From an uncultured Oscillospiraceae bacterium (GTDB taxonomy: Bacteria > Bacillota_A > Clostridia > Oscillospirales > Oscillospiraceae): 29,242 nucleotides of DNA. The stretch covers positions 1-29,242 of the forward strand of contig CAAGIF010000273.1 in assembly GCA_900769845.1 (NCBI GenBank), written 5' to 3'. Both the position numbers and the translations under genes were made by a program. Below, in pieces: positions 21,850-29,242 of the stretch; the stretch's first letter is position 1, and each line of letters starts with the position of its first letter. Under the pieces are notes generated by a model that did no database searches, was not told where the DNA came from, and saw nothing but the letters and a program-made list of their open reading frames with translations.

Positions 21850-22686
21850 ATGGAACTTAACTGGTTGGAAAGTATCGTTTTAGGCCTGATTTCCGGTTTG
21901 GCGGATGTACTGCCTGTCTCTGCACAGGCTCATAAAACAATATTACTGAAAATTTTTGGTGTGGACAGAGAACCAGGTCTGCTTCGGCTGATGATCCATC
22001 TCGGCACCCTTGCTGCGCTGTATTCCTGCTCCAGCAACCAAATTCTCCGGATCATCCGGCAGAAACGGCTGGCCCGGATTCCCAAGAAGAAGAGAAGACG
22101 CCCGGTGGATGTGCGTACACTTTTGGAATTTCGGCTGCTTTGCATCATGATCGTTCCCGTGATCATCGGATTGTTCTTCTATAATAAGACAGCCGCTTGG
22201 GGAATCCGGCTGAATTTGACAGCCCTGTTCTTGCTCCTAAATGGCATTATTCTGTTTCTTCCCGGACTCTTACCCACGGGCAATAAGGATTCCCGCTCCA
22301 TGTCTGCGCTGGAAGGCGTACTGGTAGGATTGGGTGGCGCTGCGGAGATTCTCCCCGGTGTTTCTTCCGTGGGTACGGCAAACGCGGTGGCATCCGTATG
22401 CGGCGCTGACCGTAGCTTCGCGCTGAATCTTACATATCTGATGCACATGGTCCTTACCGCAGGCATGATTGTTCTGGATGTGATCGCCATTGCGAATGCG
22501 GGCCTGAGCGGATTTACATTTGTTGCATTCCTTTATAGCCTGGCTGCCGCCGCTGCTGCCTTCTGCGCTTCCTTCTTTGGTATTCGCCTTATGCGCGCTA
22601 TGGCGCAGAATGTTGGTTTTAGTGTCTTTGCATACTATAGCTTTGGCGCCGCCCTGTTTTCCTTTGTGTTATTTCTCATGGTTTAA
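21850..22686 (+). CDS. UppP/BacA-like membrane protein with altered active site
   Basis: A 278-aa polytopic membrane protein related to undecaprenyl-diphosphate phosphatase (UppP/BacA), which recycles the lipid carrier of cell-wall synthesis. The two signature regions are recognisable but altered. GLADVLPVSAQAH (16-28) replaces the usual EGLTEFLPVSSxGH, and LPGVSSVG (168-175) replaces PGxSRSG. Relative to E. coli BacA, Glu17 becomes Ser, Glu21 becomes Asp, Ser27 becomes Ala and Arg174 becomes Ser; the His is kept. A basic loop lies at about 71-85 (RQKRLARIPKKKRRR). It may have lost phosphatase activity or changed substrate. The ATG at 21850 has AGGGGGATA; the TTG at 21832 is less likely. spoIIIE starts 12 bp downstream. 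Confidence 0.75.
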   Translation: MELNWLESIVLGLISGLADVLPVSAQAHKTILLKIFGVDREPGLLRLMIHLGTLAALYSCSSNQILRIIRQKRLARIPKKKRRRPVDVRTLLEFRLLCIMIVPVIIGLFFYNKTAAWGIRLNLTALFLLLNGIILFLPGLLPTGNKDSRSMSALEGVLVGLGGAAEILPGVSSVGTANAVASVCGADRSFALNLTYLMHMVLTAGMIVLDVIAIANAGLSGFTFVAFLYSLAAAAAAFCASFFGIRLMRAMAQNVGFSVFAYYSFGAALFSFVLFLMV

Positions 22687-22697
22687 GGAGGTTTCCA

Positions 22698-25403
22698 ATG
22701 GCAGAAAAGCAATCTACATCCCGCGCCCAGAAGGCCGTGTCCGATGTAAAGAAAAAGTCCGGTTCCTCTGCCGGGACAACCAAAAAGAATACTGCATCTG
22801 ATTCCAAGAAGAAGGTCAGCGCGCCTCCTAAGGAGGAGCCAATGATCCCCCTGCGGGTTAAGCTTGCGGTGGTCACTTTAGGCCTGTTCGTTCTGTTTCT
22901 GGTTATGGGTACTAAGCCCGAGGGCGCTTTTCTGGAAGTGATCCGGGCGGTTCTTTTCGGCCTGATGGGCAAGGCTGCCTTCTATACGGCGATTCCCGCT
23001 TTGCTGTATCTGTTTATCATTGTGGTATCCAGCAAGGGACAGCCGATCAAGATGCGAAGTATCTGCCTTATCAGCTTTGTTCTGCTGGTTGGCAGTATTT
23101 ATCATCTGTATGTGAACAATCAGACCTTTGTGGGCGGCGTATCCGTCTTGTCTGATCTGTATAAAGGCGGCATTAGCGGTTTCTCCGGCGGTCTGATCTG
23201 CGGCGGCGTGGCTATGCTGCTTCGCTGGGCATGCGGCATCGTGATCTCCTACATCATTTTGGTAACTGCCGCTGTTTTGACAGTTCTTGCGGCCATCAAG
23301 ATTACCATTCCCAGCCTGATCCGGGCATTCCGTGACCGTCCCAGAGAGAACTGGGATGAAGATGGCTATGTAGAAGAGCGACCGGAGCCTGCAACCATCG
23401 TGGTCAATCATATTGCCAACAAACACATTGAACATAAACGGCAGAAGCGGCAGAAGATGCTGGATGCCTCCGTGGCAGCAGTGGAAGAAGCCGCAGATAT
23501 CCAGACTCCTGCGCCCAGACAAGCCTCCGACAATCGTCACAAGGCCAAGGAACTGATGGATCAGATTGCGGATATTGAAGCGCCGGAAGAGGATACAGAG
23601 GAAGAAATCCTTACCGCTCCCATAGCGGAACCTGTGGAGCTGCCGCCTTCCCGCAAGCCCATGCGTCAGACTGTTGTTCGGGAGGAGGAGCTGATTCCTC
23701 CTGTGATGCCGGAATTCAAGCCCGATGATCCCATTTTGGAACTGGAAAAGCCTGAGTCTGCCGCACAGAGCGCTCCTGCGGTGTCCGCCAATGCCAAGGT
23801 AACATCCCGGGAAGCAGCTGAATCTGCTCAGCAGGTCGCTCAGGAAATTGCGAAGAACCAGGTCCAGCAGAAGCCTGTTTATTGCTTCCCGCCTATGGAT
23901 CTGCTTAAGGCATCCTCCAGAAATGCGGCGGACGGCACAGCAGAAATGCGGGAGAATACCCGTCGACTGAATGAAACTTTGGCAAGCTTCCGAATCGATG
24001 CACACATCATCAATGCCACCCGGGGTCCCAGTGTGACCCGTTACGAAGCCCAGCTGGAGAGCGGCGTTCGTTACAACAAGGTCACGGCTATTGCGGATGA
24101 TATCGCCCTGAGTCTCGGCGCTCCCAGTGTGCGTATTGCTCCTGTTCCGGACAAGATATCCGTTGTTGGTATCGAAGTGCCCAACCGGGTTGTGACCAAT
24201 GTTAACCTCCGGGAGGTTATTGATTCTCCCGAGTTCAGCCGTTCCAGGTCCAAGTCCAGCTTTGCCGTGGGCAAGGACATCGGCGGCAACTGTATCGTTG
24301 GCAACATTGCCAAGATGCCCCATATGCTGATTGCCGGTACCACCGGTTCCGGTAAATCCGTGTGCATGAACTCTATCATCATCAGCCTGCTGTATAAGGC
24401 AAGCCCTGAAGATGTGAAGCTGATCATGGTCGATCCCAAAATGGTGGAACTGGGGATCTATAACGGTATTCCCCATTTGCTGATCCCTGTGGTCACCGAC
24501 CCAAAGAAGGCGGCAGGTTCCCTGCAGTGGGCAGTTACGGAAATGATGCGGCGGTATGCCATCATGCGGGATGCCGGTGTTCGCGATATGGAATCCTACA
24601 ATGAGATTGTCCAGTGTGACGGAGAAGGGGAGAAACTTCCTCGGGTCATCATCATTATCGATGAGCTGGCCGATCTGATGTTGGTTGCGGCCAAGGAAGT
24701 GGAAGATTCCATTTGCCGGATCGCCCAGATGGGCCGCGCTGCCGGTATGCACTTGATTATTGCAACCCAGCGTCCTTCCGCAGATGTGATCACCGGCCTT
24801 ATGAAAGCCAACATTCCTTCCCGAATTGCATTTTCTGTTGCCTCCGCGATGGAATCCCGTATCATTCTGGATACCCAGGGCGCTGAAAAACTGGTGGGCA
24901 AGGGCGATATGCTCTACGCACCTATCGGAACCGGAAAGCCCCAGCGTGTTCAGGGCTGCTTTGTCTCCGATCCGGAGGTGGAGTCTGTCGCTACCTATGT
25001 GAAATCCCATTATGTTGCTGACTATGATCAGCAGGTTCTGGATGAGATCGAAAAGAAAGCGGTGCAGACCGGTAAGAAGGCTGCAACTGCTGCGGAACCG
25101 GAACCCAGCGCAGATGAGATGGATGGCGACGAGCTGCTGCCCGCCGCAGTGGATGTGATTCTGGAGACGGGACAGGCTTCTGTTTCCATGCTGCAAAGAC
25201 GGCTGAAGCTTGGCTACGCCCGGGCAGCCCGGATCGTGGATGAGATGGAAGAAAAGGGAATTGTCGGTCCTTTCCAGGGCAGCAAACCCCGGACGATCCT
25301 TGTAAACAAGGAGCAGTGGGAGGCCATGAAATCCGGCGGCGCTGGTCAGATGAATTTTGAAGATCTGTCCGATGACGCTGAAATGGATTCCGTGGACGAA
25401 TGA
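22698..25403 (+). CDS. ftsK: FtsK/SpoIIIE DNA translocase
   Basis: A 901-aa DNA translocase. The N-terminus (1-50) is rich in Lys/Ser/Ala. Four or more membrane segments span about 52-210. A long acidic, proline-containing linker runs to about 400. The motor has Walker A GTTGSGKS at 547-554 and Walker B IIIIDELADLM near 651-661. A winged-helix gamma domain (about 815-880, with SMLQRRLKLGYARAARIVDEME) reads DNA polarity signals. The SpoIIIE versus FtsK name cannot be decided by eye; the nearby tepA and spoIIIA genes suit SpoIIIE. TAAGGAGG precedes the ATG, 12 bp after the UppP-like gene. Confidence 0.96.
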   Translation: MAEKQSTSRAQKAVSDVKKKSGSSAGTTKKNTASDSKKKVSAPPKEEPMIPLRVKLAVVTLGLFVLFLVMGTKPEGAFLEVIRAVLFGLMGKAAFYTAIPALLYLFIIVVSSKGQPIKMRSICLISFVLLVGSIYHLYVNNQTFVGGVSVLSDLYKGGISGFSGGLICGGVAMLLRWACGIVISYIILVTAAVLTVLAAIKITIPSLIRAFRDRPRENWDEDGYVEERPEPATIVVNHIANKHIEHKRQKRQKMLDASVAAVEEAADIQTPAPRQASDNRHKAKELMDQIADIEAPEEDTEEEILTAPIAEPVELPPSRKPMRQTVVREEELIPPVMPEFKPDDPILELEKPESAAQSAPAVSANAKVTSREAAESAQQVAQEIAKNQVQQKPVYCFPPMDLLKASSRNAADGTAEMRENTRRLNETLASFRIDAHIINATRGPSVTRYEAQLESGVRYNKVTAIADDIALSLGAPSVRIAPVPDKISVVGIEVPNRVVTNVNLREVIDSPEFSRSRSKSSFAVGKDIGGNCIVGNIAKMPHMLIAGTTGSGKSVCMNSIIISLLYKASPEDVKLIMVDPKMVELGIYNGIPHLLIPVVTDPKKAAGSLQWAVTEMMRRYAIMRDAGVRDMESYNEIVQCDGEGEKLPRVIIIIDELADLMLVAAKEVEDSICRIAQMGRAAGMHLIIATQRPSADVITGLMKANIPSRIAFSVASAMESRIILDTQGAEKLVGKGDMLYAPIGTGKPQRVQGCFVSDPEVESVATYVKSHYVADYDQQVLDEIEKKAVQTGKKAATAAEPEPSADEMDGDELLPAAVDVILETGQASVSMLQRRLKLGYARAARIVDEMEEKGIVGPFQGSKPRTILVNKEQWEAMKSGGAGQMNFEDLSDDAEMDSVDE

Positions 25404-25482
25404 TCTACGACGGCTCTGCCGTTTTAGATAAGAATTATGCATCCCATCCGATTGGTCGGAGGGACAGCAAGGAGGATTTTAC

Positions 25483-26064
25483 ATGAAAAACGAGAAGATC
25501 AGGCGAATGACAGGAATTGCTCTACTGATGGCTCTTGTGGTAGTTATGCAGTACATCAGCAGTCTGATTCCACCGGTGGGCGGCTTTTCCATCTCCCTGG
25601 TGCTGATTCCTATTGTGATCGGGGCAGCGATGTACGGGCCCTCCGGTGGCGTGCTGCTGGGTGGCGTATTTGGACTTGTGGTGTATATCAACTGTGTCAC
25701 CGGCGCAGACCCCGGCGGACAAATGGTATTTCAGGCAAGCCCCATTCTTTGCTTCCTGGTGGTCATGGCCAAGGGCATTCTTGCGGGACTGATTTCCGGT
25801 CTGATTTATAAACTGGTACATAAGTGTAACGCCTATGTAGCCATGGTCGCCGCAGCGATTGCCTGCCCTGTGGTGAATACCGGCGTATTTGTGGTCTGCA
25901 TGCTGACCTTCTTTCGGGAGGTTCTTTCCGCATGGGCCAAGGGCGGCGATCTGCTTGCCTATGTTTTCTCGGGTCTGCTGTTCGCTAATTTCCTGCCGGA
26001 ACTGCTGATCAATGTGGTGTTCAGCCCCTTCGGTCAGCGGATTATCCACATCGTCAAGAAATAA
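25483..26064 (+). CDS. ECF transporter S component
   Basis: A 193-aa hydrophobic protein with five to six membrane segments, typical of substrate-binding (S) subunits of energy-coupling factor vitamin transporters. The N-terminal KIRRMTGIALLMALVVVMQY helix and the conserved small-residue helices (YGPSGGVLLGGVFGLVVY) fit the family. The vitamin or metal bound cannot be told, since no riboswitch or biosynthesis gene is next to it; shared EcfA/EcfT subunits must be elsewhere. AAGGAGG precedes the ATG. Its stop is 18 bp before the EFR1 gene. Confidence 0.82.
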   Translation: MKNEKIRRMTGIALLMALVVVMQYISSLIPPVGGFSISLVLIPIVIGAAMYGPSGGVLLGGVFGLVVYINCVTGADPGGQMVFQASPILCFLVVMAKGILAGLISGLIYKLVHKCNAYVAMVAAAIACPVVNTGVFVVCMLTFFREVLSAWAKGGDLLAYVFSGLLFANFLPELLINVVFSPFGQRIIHIVKK

Positions 26065-26082
26065 ACATAAGGAGATCTGCAT

Positions 26083-26829
26083 ATGAATGGCATTTTGTAT
26101 TTCAGCGGTACAGGCAATAGCCTGGATATTTCCCGGCGGCTTCAGGATGCCTTGGGCGGAGAGATCCGTTTCATTCCCAGTTATGAAGGCAATGGCGGAG
26201 AATATGACCGGCTGATCCTGGTGGCGCCCATCTACTCCTGGGGCCTTCCTGCTCATGTGTATGACCTGATTCCGCTGCTGGACAAGCACGTGCCGGTCTA
26301 TATCGTGTTAAGCTATGGCGGCATGCGGGGCGGCGCTGACAGGTTCAGCTATGAATACGCAGAGGAAAACGGTCTGAATATCCAGGGTGTATATGCGCTG
26401 AAAATGCCTGAGAATTATACATTGACTTTCTCTACACTGGATTTTTACAACCGTGGCATTCTGAAAGCCGCGCCGAAACAGATCGCGGCTGTGATTGAAG
26501 GGATCCGGGCAGGGGAGAAGCATATTCCCAAACCCCAGAAGATGAAAAAAGAAACATATTTGATTAATCGGAGCAATTGGCATCTTACTGCCCGGGATTT
26601 CAGTACTACAGATTCGTGCATTGCCTGCGGTAAGTGCGCCCAGATTTGTCCGGTTCAGAATATCTCCCTTGAGAATGGGAAGATTTCTTTTGGAGATTCC
26701 TGTATTTCCTGCCTTGCCTGCTATCACAGATGCCCCCGCAAGGCCATCATCTATAAGGGCAGACAGAAAAAAGACCGCTATGTGAATCCCAATGTGAAAG
26801 AATCTCACATTGGCAAAGACTTCAAATAG
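26083..26829 (+). CDS. EFR1-type flavodoxin-ferredoxin protein
   Basis: A 248-aa electron carrier. The N-terminal flavodoxin-like domain has the FMN phosphate loop FSGTGNS (7-13) and the APIYSWGLP segment near 49-56. The C-terminus has two [4Fe-4S] motifs: Cys179/182/185/189 and Cys207/210/213/217. This is the EFR1 family layout common in clostridia. Partner and reaction are unknown. AAGGAGA precedes the ATG, and a strong terminator follows. It may be co-transcribed with the ECF S component. Confidence 0.9.
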   Translation: MNGILYFSGTGNSLDISRRLQDALGGEIRFIPSYEGNGGEYDRLILVAPIYSWGLPAHVYDLIPLLDKHVPVYIVLSYGGMRGGADRFSYEYAEENGLNIQGVYALKMPENYTLTFSTLDFYNRGILKAAPKQIAAVIEGIRAGEKHIPKPQKMKKETYLINRSNWHLTARDFSTTDSCIACGKCAQICPVQNISLENGKISFGDSCISCLACYHRCPRKAIIYKGRQKKDRYVNPNVKESHIGKDFK

Positions 26830-26841
26830 ATAACGAACCGT

Positions 26842-26873
26842 AATACCGGCAGCTTCGGCTGCCGGTATTTTTT
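26842..26873 (+). terminator. Terminator after the EFR1 gene
   Basis: AATACCGGCAGC pairs perfectly with GCTGCCGGTATT around a TTCG tetraloop, followed by T residues. Confidence 0.96.
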
Positions 26874-26880
26874 CGTACAG

Positions 26881-26909
26881 GTATTATTTGCCGTCCGGTG
26901 GCATAGGAT
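26881..26909 (+). promoter_or_regulatory. Possible sigma-E promoter of the spoIIIA operon
   Basis: GTATTAT (26881-26887) and CATAGGAT (26902-26909) are 14 nt apart, resembling the sporulation sigma-E boxes (KMATATT and CATACANT). The -10 keeps CATA and the final T; the -35 match is partial. spoIIIA is sigma-E dependent in Bacillus. Confidence 0.4.
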
Positions 26910-26927
26910 TTTCCAGGAGTGATGCAA

Positions 26928-27755
26928 ATGATATGCGCGTGGAAGGAATTGGTTGGGATTCTTCCGGGCTGGATGGCACTGGATGTGGACAGATTGGGAA
27001 ACAAGTCATTGCAGGAACTGCGACTTCGCCTGGGATTTCCGCCAGAGCTGGTGCTGGATGACCGGATAATCCCGCTGCAACGACCCGTGAAAGGGGAGGA
27101 CCTGAATTACATAATCAACATATCATCCAGGTATTCTCCCTGGACGGCGCAAACCATAGCGTCTGGGTATCTGACGGCGGCTGGCGGTCATCGGATCGGC
27201 ATATGCGGCGAAGCTGTGGTGAAGGAGGGAGTTGTGACGGGAATCCGGAATATTACTTCCCTTTGTATCCGTATTGCCCGGGATTTTCCCGGCATTGCCG
27301 AACAGGCGGCCAGGAAGACAGGCTCTGTTCTATTGATCGGTCCGCCGGGGTCGGGAAAGACCACACTTCTGCGGGATCTGATCCGACAGATCGCCCGGCG
27401 GGAGCCGGTGAGTGTGGTGGACGAGCGCGGGGAAATTTTCCCGGAACAATGGGAGAAACCTCCCGGTGTGGACGTGTTGACGGGCTCCCCTAAAAATATG
27501 GGAATATCCATGGTGCTTCGGAATATGTCTCCCCGGACCATAGCGGTGGATGAGATCACAGATGCCGGTGACTGCAAAGCGTTGATAATGGCGGGGTGGT
27601 GCGGTGTCCGTCTGATTGCAACCGCCCATGCGGCATCGGTGAAGGATCTGATGCAGCGGCCTGTATATCAGCCCATGATAAGCAATCACCTGTTCAATGA
27701 TGTTTTGGTACTGAGCCGGGACAAGACCTGGCGGGAAGAGAGGCTGATGATTTGA
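26928..27755 (+). CDS. spoIIIAA: stage III sporulation protein AA
   Basis: A 275-aa ATPase of the SpoIIIA-SpoIIQ channel that links mother cell and forespore, related to secretion ATPases. LQELRLRLGFPPEL occurs near the N-terminus. Walker A GPPGSGKTT is at 138-146, and the region VVDERGEIFPE and ITDAGD contains the acidic Walker B-type residues. The ATG at 26928 has AGGAG at 8 nt; GTG at 26919 and ATG at 26922 are too close to that site. The stop overlaps the spoIIIAB start. Confidence 0.95.
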   Translation: MICAWKELVGILPGWMALDVDRLGNKSLQELRLRLGFPPELVLDDRIIPLQRPVKGEDLNYIINISSRYSPWTAQTIASGYLTAAGGHRIGICGEAVVKEGVVTGIRNITSLCIRIARDFPGIAEQAARKTGSVLLIGPPGSGKTTLLRDLIRQIARREPVSVVDERGEIFPEQWEKPPGVDVLTGSPKNMGISMVLRNMSPRTIAVDEITDAGDCKALIMAGWCGVRLIATAHAASVKDLMQRPVYQPMISNHLFNDVLVLSRDKTWREERLMI

Positions 27756-28264
27756 CGATCCGATGGCTTGGCGCCGGATTGATTCTGGTTGCCTGCGGAT
27801 ATTTTGGATTTTCTGTTTCTTCGGAATATTACAGGGAAGAAAAAATGCTTCGCACTTTAGAGGGAATTTTATCTTCCATGCATAAACAACTCGAGTGCCG
27901 TTTGACTCCTCTGCCGGAGCTGTGCCGACACGGGGCAAAGCTTTGGAATGGTACAGTCAGCAGAATTTTTCTTACCTTCGCAGAAGAACTGGAAGGGGAA
28001 ACCTATCCCGATGCAGCCACCTGTATGAACTGGGCGATTCAAAAGTTCCGGGATATTCCCCCCAAAACCCTGTTTGCGCTGGAGCTTTTTGGGAAAAATG
28101 TGGGCTGCTATGACCTTAACGGACAGCTTCTGGTGCTCAATGAGGTGATTTCCTACTGTCAGCAGGAACTTGGGAAGCTGTCTGAAAACCGGGAGCCAAG
28201 ACTTCGCAGTTATCAGACCCTGGGACTATGCGCCGGGGCGGCGTTGGTAATTTTATTTATTTGA
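27752..28264 (+). CDS. spoIIIAB: stage III sporulation protein AB
   Basis: A 170-aa SpoIIIAB, with an N-terminal membrane segment (about 4-20), a helical region (EYYREEKMLRTLEGILSSM) and a C-terminal membrane segment (about 153-170). It resembles GspF-type components of secretion systems. It starts with TTG at 27752, overlapping the spoIIIAA stop by 4 bp, so translation is coupled. The next gene follows after 3 bp. Confidence 0.92.
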   Translation: MTIRWLGAGLILVACGYFGFSVSSEYYREEKMLRTLEGILSSMHKQLECRLTPLPELCRHGAKLWNGTVSRIFLTFAEELEGETYPDAATCMNWAIQKFRDIPPKTLFALELFGKNVGCYDLNGQLLVLNEVISYCQQELGKLSENREPRLRSYQTLGLCAGAALVILFI

Positions 28265-28267
28265 ACT

Positions 28268-28462
28268 ATGGATATTGATCTGATTTTTAAAATAGCGGCT
28301 ATTGGTATTATTGTTTCTATACTGAATCAGGTACTCTCCCGTTCGGGCAGGGAAGAGCAGGCTACTATGACTACCCTTGCGGGCTTGGTCGTGGTACTGA
28401 TGATGCTGGCGCAGAAGATCGCGGATCTTTTTGACCTGGTCAAGACCCTGTTTCAATTCTGA
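28268..28462 (+). CDS. spoIIIAC: stage III sporulation protein AC
   Basis: A 64-aa membrane protein with two hydrophobic segments (about 6-22 and 38-60) and the connecting VLSRSGREEQA loop typical of SpoIIIAC. No strong ribosome binding site is seen, so it likely depends on coupling to spoIIIAB. Its stop overlaps the spoIIIAD start by 1 bp (TGATG). Confidence 0.95.
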   Translation: MDIDLIFKIAAIGIIVSILNQVLSRSGREEQATMTTLAGLVVVLMMLAQKIADLFDLVKTLFQF

Positions 28463-28857
28463 TGCGGATATTTATACAGGGATGCGGGGCGGTTTTTCTT
28501 GCTGTGATTCTGATTCAGACCCAGGGGAAATCCGGGAAAGAATTCGGCTCGCTGATTGGGATCGGTGTTTGCGCCATGTGCGCGTATCTGGCCCTGCGAT
28601 ATATGGAGCCGGTGATAGATTTTCTGGATCAGCTTGAGGGTCTGGGAGGCCTGAGCGGGCCAATGGTGGATGTCCTGCTGAAAATCACTGGGATTGGGAT
28701 TTTGTCTGAAATTGCGGCTACGGTTTGCAGTGATACGGGAAATGCTTCTCTCGGCAAGGCGCTTCAGCTTTTGGCAACGGGAACAATTCTTTGGCTGTCT
28801 TTGCCGCTGTTTACCGGTTTGATCACATTACTTCAGGAGATTTTAGGGGAATTATGA
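28462..28857 (+). CDS. spoIIIAD: stage III sporulation protein AD
   Basis: A 131-aa polytopic membrane protein of the SpoIIIA complex. Hydrophobic segments are visible at about 5-20, 28-46, 70-90 and 100-125. The ITGIGILSEIAATVCSDTGN block is characteristic. It overlaps both neighbours (spoIIIAC by 1 bp, spoIIIAE by 4 bp). Confidence 0.95.
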   Translation: MRIFIQGCGAVFLAVILIQTQGKSGKEFGSLIGIGVCAMCAYLALRYMEPVIDFLDQLEGLGGLSGPMVDVLLKITGIGILSEIAATVCSDTGNASLGKALQLLATGTILWLSLPLFTGLITLLQEILGEL

Positions 28858-29242
28858 AGACAATCATGCCAACAGGATTATTCACCGGACTTCTTGCATC
28901 GGCCAATCTTGCTGCCGAGTTTACAGCGCCCACGATACCGGAATCTGCAAGACAGTTCATGCCCCGTTCCTCAGCGAATTTTGGGGATGGGCTCATGGAG
29001 GTTCTCCGGGATCTGATTTTATCCGCCCGTCCGGATCTGAAGGAAGCATCGGGAGTTTGTCTTTGCCTGGTAGCTATTGTCATGCTGATATCTTTGGTGG
29101 GTATTTTACCGGGAAGATCCCAATCTGCCGCGGATATTGCCGGATGCGTGGCCATCGGCGGAGTTCTGCTGGGAGCGGCAAACTCAATGATCCAACTAGG
29201 CGTGCAGTCCGTCGAAGAGATTACAGAGTACGGAAAACTGCT
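28854..29242 (+). CDS. spoIIIAE: stage III sporulation protein AE, N-terminal part
   Basis: The reading frame opens at ATG 28854 (ATGA overlap with spoIIIAD) and stays open to the window edge, about 129 codons. The short hydrophobic N-terminus (about 4-20) looks like an export signal, followed by an FMPRSSANFGDGLMEVLRD segment and the first membrane span near 66-82. Position and sequence fit SpoIIIAE, a multi-pass membrane protein of nearly 400 aa, so about two thirds lies beyond the window. Confidence 0.9.
   Translation, partial: MKTIMPTGLFTGLLASANLAAEFTAPTIPESARQFMPRSSANFGDGLMEVLRDLILSARPDLKEASGVCLCLVAIVMLISLVGILPGRSQSAADIAGCVAIGGVLLGAANSMIQLGVQSVEEITEYGKL

Noticed and set aside
22878..25442. 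An 854-codon open frame on the minus strand opposite ftsK
   Set aside because: It is a His/Gln-rich shadow of a long, codon-biased gene; the plus-strand frame has all FtsK/SpoIIIE motifs and a strong ribosome binding site.
25404..25482. Riboswitch upstream of the ECF S component
   Set aside because: The gap is only 79 bp and holds just a 5-bp hairpin (ACGGC/GCCGT); no known vitamin riboswitch core is visible.
26788..26813. Inverted repeat (CCAATGTGA / TCACATTGG) at the end of the EFR1 gene
   Set aside because: It lies within the coding sequence and the perfect terminator at 26842 already explains the 3' end; probably chance or minor.

Overview
The window looks like chromosomal DNA from a spore-forming member of the Clostridia, most likely an Oscillospiraceae/Ruminococcaceae-type gut anaerobe. 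This is inferred from moderate G+C, strong Shine-Dalgarno sites, frequent TTG/GTG starts, a spoIIIA operon, the clostridial TIGR03960/DUF2344 radical SAM pair, an EFR1-type ferredoxin and a TIGR03905 TSCPD protein. No rRNA, CRISPR array, IS element or prophage is visible. The genes are mostly core housekeeping and sporulation genes packed into operons.

Layout. (1) 1-4453: two tRNA-Pro genes (GGG on minus, CGG on plus) face outwards and bracket a minus-strand operon. It encodes a 99-aa membrane protein, a SpoIVFB-like M50 protease, a B12-binding radical SAM protein (TIGR03960), its DUF2344 partner, a Lar-like zinc ribbon and a PaaI-type thioesterase. (2) 4454-5006: about 550 bp with no convincing gene, holding nested palindromes, a 20-bp copy of the tRNA-Pro 3' end and a second terminator. 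(3) 5007-7487: a large secreted mosaic protein with three DUF5648-like repeats, a Cys-rich ribbon, a DUF5050-like region and a PstS-like binding domain. (4) 7626-13356: rplS with its own promoter, then a tightly coupled run lepB, rbgA(ylqF), rnhB, yraN, M19 dipeptidase, a threonine-synthase-like protein and a metallophosphoesterase. (5) 13398-19871: the proteostasis block tig, clpP, clpX, lon, followed by ysxC(engB). (6) 19909-20902: a TVP38/VTT membrane protein convergent with a TSCPD protein. (7) 21037-26873: tepA, a UppP-like membrane protein with altered catalytic residues, ftsK/spoIIIE, an ECF-transporter S component and an EFR1 flavodoxin-ferredoxin. (8) 26881-29242: spoIIIAA-AB-AC-AD and the start of spoIIIAE, which runs off the window.

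The genes serve protein maturation and quality control (LepB, Tig, ClpXP, Lon), ribosome assembly (L19, RbgA, YsxC), and sporulation (SpoIIIA, the SpoIIIE-type translocase, a SpoIVFB-like protease).

The best candidates for something undescribed are the secreted DUF5648/DUF5050/PstS-like fusion and two apparent pseudo-enzymes in conserved operons: a threonine-synthase relative without the PLP lysine and a UppP relative without the usual Glu/Ser/Arg residues. The palindrome cluster beside tRNA-Pro(CGG) is a further candidate. I saw no clear defence or mobile system. All family assignments are by eye from motifs; no searches were run.
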